A program made the translations under genes and the position numbers. This document shows, piece by piece, positions 31,502 through 35,690 of a DNA stretch of 35,690 nucleotides. The stretch is from positions 1 through 35,690 of the forward strand of contig ONHK01000019.1 in NCBI GenBank assembly GCA_900317625.1. The letters are read 5' to 3'. Source of the DNA: an uncultured Treponema sp. Its GTDB lineage: Bacteria; Spirochaetota; Spirochaetia; Treponematales; Treponemataceae. Under the pieces are notes generated by a model. The model ran no database searches, was not told the origin of the DNA, and was given only the letters and a program-made list of their open reading frames with translations. Positions within the stretch are counted from its first letter, which is position 1; every line of letters starts with the position of its first letter.

Positions 31502-32893
31502 ATGAACAAACCCTATTTGTTGTTCAAAATGCGCAATTCGCCATACTGGTATGCGCAGATTAGACTTTCAGACGGAAGTCTTTCTAACAACAAAAGCACT
31601 GGAAAAGAATCCAAATCCGAGGCTGAAAAAGTCGTTATGGAATGGGTTGTAGCAGGTGCTATCCCTAAACGAGTTTCAAGAAAAGAAAAATCTGAAATCA
31701 AAACTTCTCTTGATACCCTTTCTATTTTGAATCAGCTTAAAACACATGATTTTTCTGATTCAGAAATCAATCAAATTATAAACATTCTCAAAGAACGCAA
31801 CTACATCAAGTCTGCAATCCGTACTGAGACTAAAGCTGCGCGTGATGCAATGGAGTACCTTCTTGAGTTCTGGGATTATGACAAATCGCCATATATTCGG
31901 GAACTGCATCTTAGAGGCAAATCATTCCACAAGAAACATTCCAATAAAATGACCCGTATCATAATCAATTATTGGAAACCGATCATTGAAGGAAAACTTC
32001 TCGGAGAAATAACCCGTAACGACATCAACAAAATCTACGAAGTTGAATCAACTCAGAAACTTGCACCTAAATCCGTGAAATCAATTATTCATGCAATGAC
32101 TGTTTCAATGAAATGGGCATTTCTTCATGGGCTTACTGAAATCAACTGCTATGACGGAATCATCAAACCTTGTGAAAAATCTAAAGAAAGAGCAATCCTC
32201 ACAATGGAAGAGACAAGAGCCCTTTTTGCTGCCAAATGGAAAAATGATGCGGCAAAACTTGCATGCCTCATTGCAAGCTACACAGGAATGCGTCAGGGAG
32301 AAATTGCTGCACTGAGAGCCCAGGACATCGGGGACGACAGAATCTACATCCGCCATTCATGGGGAAAATATGATGGCCTTAAGTCTCCAAAAAACGGAGA
32401 TGAAAGAGAAATTTTAATTCCTCAGCAACTGCGCAATATGATAATACAGCAGCTAATGAAAAATCCATGGAAGCAGGATTTGTCGGCATATGTATTCTTC
32501 AGTAAGAAAAAGGCTGACAGACCAATGGATGCTGATGCATGGGCTAAATATATGAGAGAGGCATTGAAATCAATCGGTTATTCAGATCCTGAAAAGATTT
32601 GTTTTCATAGCTTCAGGCATGGATGGTGTACGACAACACTTTCAGAAATCGGAGACCAGAGAATCTGTATGATAGGTTCCGGACACAAAAGTGATAAGAT
32701 TTTTGCCCATTATGCAAATCATATCAAAAAAGAGTCAGCCTTAAAGACTATTGCTGAAACTTCTGAAAAACTTTTTGCACCAATTTTTGAAAAACTGGCT
32801 GTCGAAGAAGTTGAATATACAATCATTGACGATTTTCCAGAAAATCAAAAATTACTTCCGTGCACTGGTGAAAGCAAAAATAAAATTGCTTAA
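31502..32893 (+). CDS. int: tyrosine-family site-specific recombinase (integrase)
   Basis: A 463-residue integrase. The N-terminal arm-binding and core-binding domains fill about the first 225 residues. The catalytic domain has R264 in TGMRQGEIAAL, H369 and R372 in HSFRHGW, H395 in GSGHKSD and the nucleophile Y404 in AHYANH. This set is complete, so the enzyme should be active. It would insert the element by recombination at att sites and is the first gene inside the predicted element. The A/C-rich coding composition differs from the LysR gene on its left. A short ribosome site (AAGGA) precedes the ATG. Confidence 0.94.
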   Translation: MNKPYLLFKMRNSPYWYAQIRLSDGSLSNNKSTGKESKSEAEKVVMEWVVAGAIPKRVSRKEKSEIKTSLDTLSILNQLKTHDFSDSEINQIINILKERNYIKSAIRTETKAARDAMEYLLEFWDYDKSPYIRELHLRGKSFHKKHSNKMTRIIINYWKPIIEGKLLGEITRNDINKIYEVESTQKLAPKSVKSIIHAMTVSMKWAFLHGLTEINCYDGIIKPCEKSKERAILTMEETRALFAAKWKNDAAKLACLIASYTGMRQGEIAALRAQDIGDDRIYIRHSWGKYDGLKSPKNGDEREILIPQQLRNMIIQQLMKNPWKQDLSAYVFFSKKKADRPMDADAWAKYMREALKSIGYSDPEKICFHSFRHGWCTTTLSEIGDQRICMIGSGHKSDKIFAHYANHIKKESALKTIAETSEKLFAPIFEKLAVEEVEYTIIDDFPENQKLLPCTGESKNKIA

Positions 32894-32965
32894 AAATTAA
32901 ACAGTCATAAACCTCGCATATGGCAGTTTGAAATAAAAAATTTACAACAAGAGGAGTACACGCAG

Positions 32966-33163
32966 ATGAAAAAAGAAACATTAACAGAAGAACTCTTGCT
33001 TCAAAAAGAAGTAATTGAGTTCTTGAGATGCGCTTCATCATCTTTCTTTACCGCAGAGCGTTATGAATGGCTCAGAAAAAAGGTAATCAAAGATGGAAGC
33101 CGCAGAAAGTACAAGAAATCTGATGTTCTGGCATTCGTTGAACGCTTACAGAAATCAGCTTAA
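32966..33163 (+). CDS. small helix-turn-helix protein, excisionase-like
   Basis: A 65-residue protein with a likely winged helix-turn-helix (EVIEFLRCASSSFFTAERYE, then WLRKKVIKDGSRRKYKKSDV). Small basic DNA-binding proteins next to an integrase commonly act as recombination directionality factors (Xis), binding near att sites to allow excision. It starts with an AGAGGAG ribosome site and lies 72 bases after the integrase stop, so it may be in the same operon. The function is from position and fold, not a named match. Confidence 0.7.
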   Translation: MKKETLTEELLLQKEVIEFLRCASSSFFTAERYEWLRKKVIKDGSRRKYKKSDVLAFVERLQKSA

Positions 33164-33248
33164 ACAATTTAAATCGGTACTGGCAGTCTGACTTAATTAT
33201 TCAGGCTGTCAGTGAATCTAATAAAACCAAAAACTAGAGGATAAACAT

Positions 33249-34103
33249 ATGAAAATTAATGACATTATCAGCATGGTAAAAGATACCACTCAGAAAATCT
33301 CAGAGAAGAAAACTCTCAAAATCAAGGACATTGTTCTCATTCCAGAGTTCCAGAAACTTCTGGTCATGGAAGAAGATGTTCTCGAAAAAATGAAGCAGTC
33401 GATGAAAGAAGAGGGCTTCAAGTCAGGACATGAAATCCACATCTGGAAGCGCGGAAAGGAATACATTCTGATTGACGGACACACAAGAAAATGTGCATGG
33501 GAAAGTTTAGGAAACAAGACAATCCCTTGTATCATCCACAACTTTGCAGATATTGAAGAAGCGAAGACATTCGCCATCAAAGAGCAGATAAACCGCAGAA
33601 ACCTCAGCGGTCAGGCTCTTTTAGATGCAGTTGCCAATTTCAATTTTGAAAAAGGCAAAGGCAACGTAGTCGGTGAAAAAGGAAAGGCATCTGAAATTAT
33701 CGCAAAGCAGATTGGAGTTTCTGCAAAAACTGTTGAAAAGACAAGCCTTGTTTTGAAGGAAGCAAGCCCTGAGCAGCTGGAAGCCATCAAGAAAGATGAA
33801 ATCAGTATGAATCAGGTTTACAAGCAGATTCAGGACAAGAAAAAGCCTAAGCCAGAGCCAAAGTCTGAAGAAAAGGCCGACAAAGAGACTGTCTCCCCAG
33901 CAGCTCCAAAGCCTGAGTCAGAAGCGGAGACAGAAGCTAAAGCTGAAGAAGTGAAAGCAAAACCAGCAGCAAAAAAATCAACTGCAAAGGCAGTATCCAA
34001 AACAAAGGCGGATGAAGCCTTTGCAAAAGGTGTTCGTTACGCAATCAGTGAGATTAGAAAAGGAATCAGCCTTGAAGATCTTGAAAAATCTCTGAGCGCA
34101 TAA
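33249..34103 (+). CDS. ParB/Spo0J-like nuclease-fold protein of the mobile element
   Basis: A 284-residue protein with a ParB N-terminal domain: IPEFQKLLVMEEDVLEKMKQ, then a WKRGKEYILIDGHTRKCAWE segment with the DGHTR motif of ParB/Srx folds, and later helices after EEAKTFAIKEQINRRNLSGQ. A central helix-turn-helix is likely in EIIAKQIGVSAKTVEKTSLV. Residues 195-250 are a Lys/Glu/Ala/Pro-rich linker that looks disordered. ParB-like proteins in such elements may regulate transfer or maintain the excised circle. No ParA gene is next to it, so partition is doubtful. It has an AGAGGA ribosome site. Confidence 0.82.
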   Translation: MKINDIISMVKDTTQKISEKKTLKIKDIVLIPEFQKLLVMEEDVLEKMKQSMKEEGFKSGHEIHIWKRGKEYILIDGHTRKCAWESLGNKTIPCIIHNFADIEEAKTFAIKEQINRRNLSGQALLDAVANFNFEKGKGNVVGEKGKASEIIAKQIGVSAKTVEKTSLVLKEASPEQLEAIKKDEISMNQVYKQIQDKKKPKPEPKSEEKADKETVSPAAPKPESEAETEAKAEEVKAKPAAKKSTAKAVSKTKADEAFAKGVRYAISEIRKGISLEDLEKSLSA

Positions 34104-34190
34104 TACAAGGTAAAGCGGAAACAAGGGCTACTCCCAGGGCCTTTGTTCCAAAAGCCAAAAGTGAAAGAGCCTGCCCAAAGGAGTACAACA

Positions 34191-35690
34191 GTGAGCGAAA
34201 GCTATACGGCATCTTTCCACAACGGCGGAATGGAAAAAGATGGAATTGATTCAAGCGGGAGAAAACGAAGTAAACTTTATCAGGCTTGCAGGGAACACAA
34301 TATCCGTGACTCGAAATATTGTGATAAGCAGGAGCATATTGTAAAAGGCGGACTTCACGAAACATGGATTGATATTCCGCCAAAAGAAGCCTATGAGCAG
34401 ATTTTTGGAGAAGCTTTCAGGGAATACAACTCCAAGCAAAGAAAGAAGGAACGGCAGTTCAATACTTATTGGGAGAAAGTAAAGAAATCCGCAGTTCTTG
34501 TACCCGTTCGCGAAGCTTTAATTACAATCGGAAATTGTGAAGACGGCTTTCCAGACCTTGAAGTCGGAAAGCAGATTTACAAGGAATTTCTGGAAGAGTT
34601 CCAGAAGAAGAATCCGAACATGAAGGTAATCGGCGCTTATTACCATGCGGATGAAATGCGCAGTGACGGAAAAGGCGGAGTTATAAAAGGTGCGCCCCAC
34701 ATGCATCTTGATTATATCCCCGTTGCGTACAAATGCGACCGCGGGCAGAAGATTCAGAATTCAATGAACGGTGCTTTAATGGAACAAGGCATCTTAAACA
34801 TTGAAGTAGACCCAGAAGTCGCAGAAAAAGTGTACGGTCTGAGAAAGAAACCGCGCAGAAGGAAGCAAAACGCAACGCTTGAAGAAGTTCCGCTAAGCGA
34901 GCGCCTTCAATGTTTTGAAAAGCTTGAAGAAAAGCCTGAGCAGACGGAACAGACCAAAGAAGGTGAAACCGAAGGCGAAAAAATCACAAAACCGCGCGTA
35001 GTAACAAACCTTCAGCAATGGACTGATACACAGAGGAATCGGCTTAAAAAGATAGCACGCTCACATGGCTTTGAAATAACAGAGAAGAATGAAAAGCGCG
35101 AGCATCTTACAACGGAAGACTACATTCTTTCAAAAAATCCGAACCTTAACCATGATGTTCACGCACTTGCAGAAAGGCTTACAAACGACCTGAAGGAAGT
35201 TCAAAAAGAATCCGCTGATAATGCTGAATGGGAGAAGGAGAATCAGGAACAAGCTAAGCAGAACGCGCAGACGGCAAAGGAACTTGAAAAAGCAAAGGAA
35301 GAACATAACGCTTATGTTGAACAGAAGGAGTATGACTTTATGCGCAAGGAATACAAACTGAGCGACAAGGAAGATGAGTTAAAAGAGCGCGAGGAAGAAG
35401 TCACAAAAAAAGAGACTTTCTTATCGAATGCCAGAAAACATGCTTCCGAATCCCTTCACAAGTTCGTGCAGAAACTGAAAAAGAAAAAGAAGGAGGTAGA
35501 AGAAAAAGACAGAGCCTTAGACCAGATGCTGAGGGAAACAAAAATTCTTGCAGAAAGAGCGGGAAACGCAAACGACTCAAAGGCTGCCCCATTTTATACT
35601 TTTGCAGACGACATAAACTTTGACGATGCAAGGCTTATGGCAAGCAAGAGAGACGGTAAAGGTCTTTGCGAATGGTTTAACGGCCTTGAA
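34191..35690 (+). CDS. MobV/Pre-family relaxase, partial at right edge
   Basis: 500 residues are visible and the frame is still open at the edge. The start is GTG 34191, six bases after AAAGGAG. The relaxase core is of the MobV (Pre/Mob) family: YHADE (H152, D154, E155), then APHMHLDYIP with H170 and H172, the two-histidine metal site that holds the nicking centre. From about residue 300 the protein is a long, highly charged coiled coil (KELEKAKEEHNAY and repeats), as in other MobV relaxases. It would nick oriT and pilot the element into a recipient using another element's transfer machinery. The oriT is probably in the 34104-34190 gap, but no structure stands out. Confidence 0.88.
   Translation, partial: MSESYTASFHNGGMEKDGIDSSGRKRSKLYQACREHNIRDSKYCDKQEHIVKGGLHETWIDIPPKEAYEQIFGEAFREYNSKQRKKERQFNTYWEKVKKSAVLVPVREALITIGNCEDGFPDLEVGKQIYKEFLEEFQKKNPNMKVIGAYYHADEMRSDGKGGVIKGAPHMHLDYIPVAYKCDRGQKIQNSMNGALMEQGILNIEVDPEVAEKVYGLRKKPRRRKQNATLEEVPLSERLQCFEKLEEKPEQTEQTKEGETEGEKITKPRVVTNLQQWTDTQRNRLKKIARSHGFEITEKNEKREHLTTEDYILSKNPNLNHDVHALAERLTNDLKEVQKESADNAEWEKENQEQAKQNAQTAKELEKAKEEHNAYVEQKEYDFMRKEYKLSDKEDELKEREEEVTKKETFLSNARKHASESLHKFVQKLKKKKKEVEEKDRALDQMLRETKILAERAGNANDSKAAPFYTFADDINFDDARLMASKRDGKGLCEWFNGLE

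Larger units (their letters stand above)
31291..35690 (+). mobile_element. left part of an integrated mobilizable element
   Basis: All genes from 31.5 kb on run the same way in the order integrase, excisionase-like protein, ParB-like protein, MobV relaxase, and continue past the window. The order and content fit an integrative mobilizable element. The left end is not proven. Candidate features at the edge are an inverted repeat (ACTGTAACTCCTT 31311-31323 with 31332-31343, one extra base) and TGCTTACT (31351-31358) with AGTAAGCA (31395-31402). No tRNA gene stands at the joint. No replication gene is seen in the visible part. Confidence 0.65.

Overview
The window reads like a low-GC spirochaete, most probably a host-associated Treponema. 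The signs are an addB-addA operon, a FatA-like acyl-ACP thioesterase, TSCPD and VUT family proteins, RpoN-type promoter elements and GC-rich palindromic intergenic repeats scattered through an AT-rich genome. The assignment rests on gene content and style recalled from experience, not on a search. No rRNA, tRNA or CRISPR array was seen.

Left part (1-9.2 kb): an EcoRI-family adenine methyltransferase that has lost its N-terminus, a DUF262-HNH nuclease-type protein, and a tight operon of bacteriohemerythrin, addB and addA (double-strand-break resection) ending in a terminator. Centre (9.2-12.8 kb): a complete plasmid-type replicon. It has an AT-rich leader, a parA with a promoter-operator and an apparent ATT start, an overlapping small gene for a ribbon-helix-helix-like partner, 13 iterons of the form TGG-N6-CTAG-N4 mostly at 20-23 bp steps, an AT-rich duplex-unwinding-type stretch, a Rep_3-family initiator gene whose promoter carries a half iteron, and six more iterons behind it. 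Copies of the same motif sit inside addB, addA, rep and a permease gene, but I found none farther out in the window. Base composition of the + strand also changes across the array. Together this suggests a working, Rep-controlled origin, on a large plasmid or chromid or integrated in a chromosome.

Housekeeping and accessory part (13-31 kb): a VUT transporter behind a structured leader, a short-chain dehydrogenase, an Hsp20 behind a sigma-54-type promoter, a TSCPD protein, a polar amino-acid ABC transporter (two permeases, ATPase, binding protein), an acyl-ACP thioesterase, two LysR regulators, metE, a cation-diffusion-facilitator pump, a TetR-flavodoxin unit, a lipoprotein, a decayed patch of gene remnants, a candidate small RNA facing a small hydrophobic peptide, an orphan sodium-pump beta subunit (oadB-like) under what looks like a transcription-terminating riboswitch, and an alkyltransferase repair gene next to an AraC remnant.

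Right end (31.3 kb to the edge): the start of an integrated mobilizable element with a tyrosine recombinase, an excisionase-like HTH protein, a ParB-like protein and a MobV/Pre-family relaxase that runs off the window. GC-rich palindromic repeats and fold-back elements lie in many of the gaps, including beside the mobile element and the restriction-like genes.
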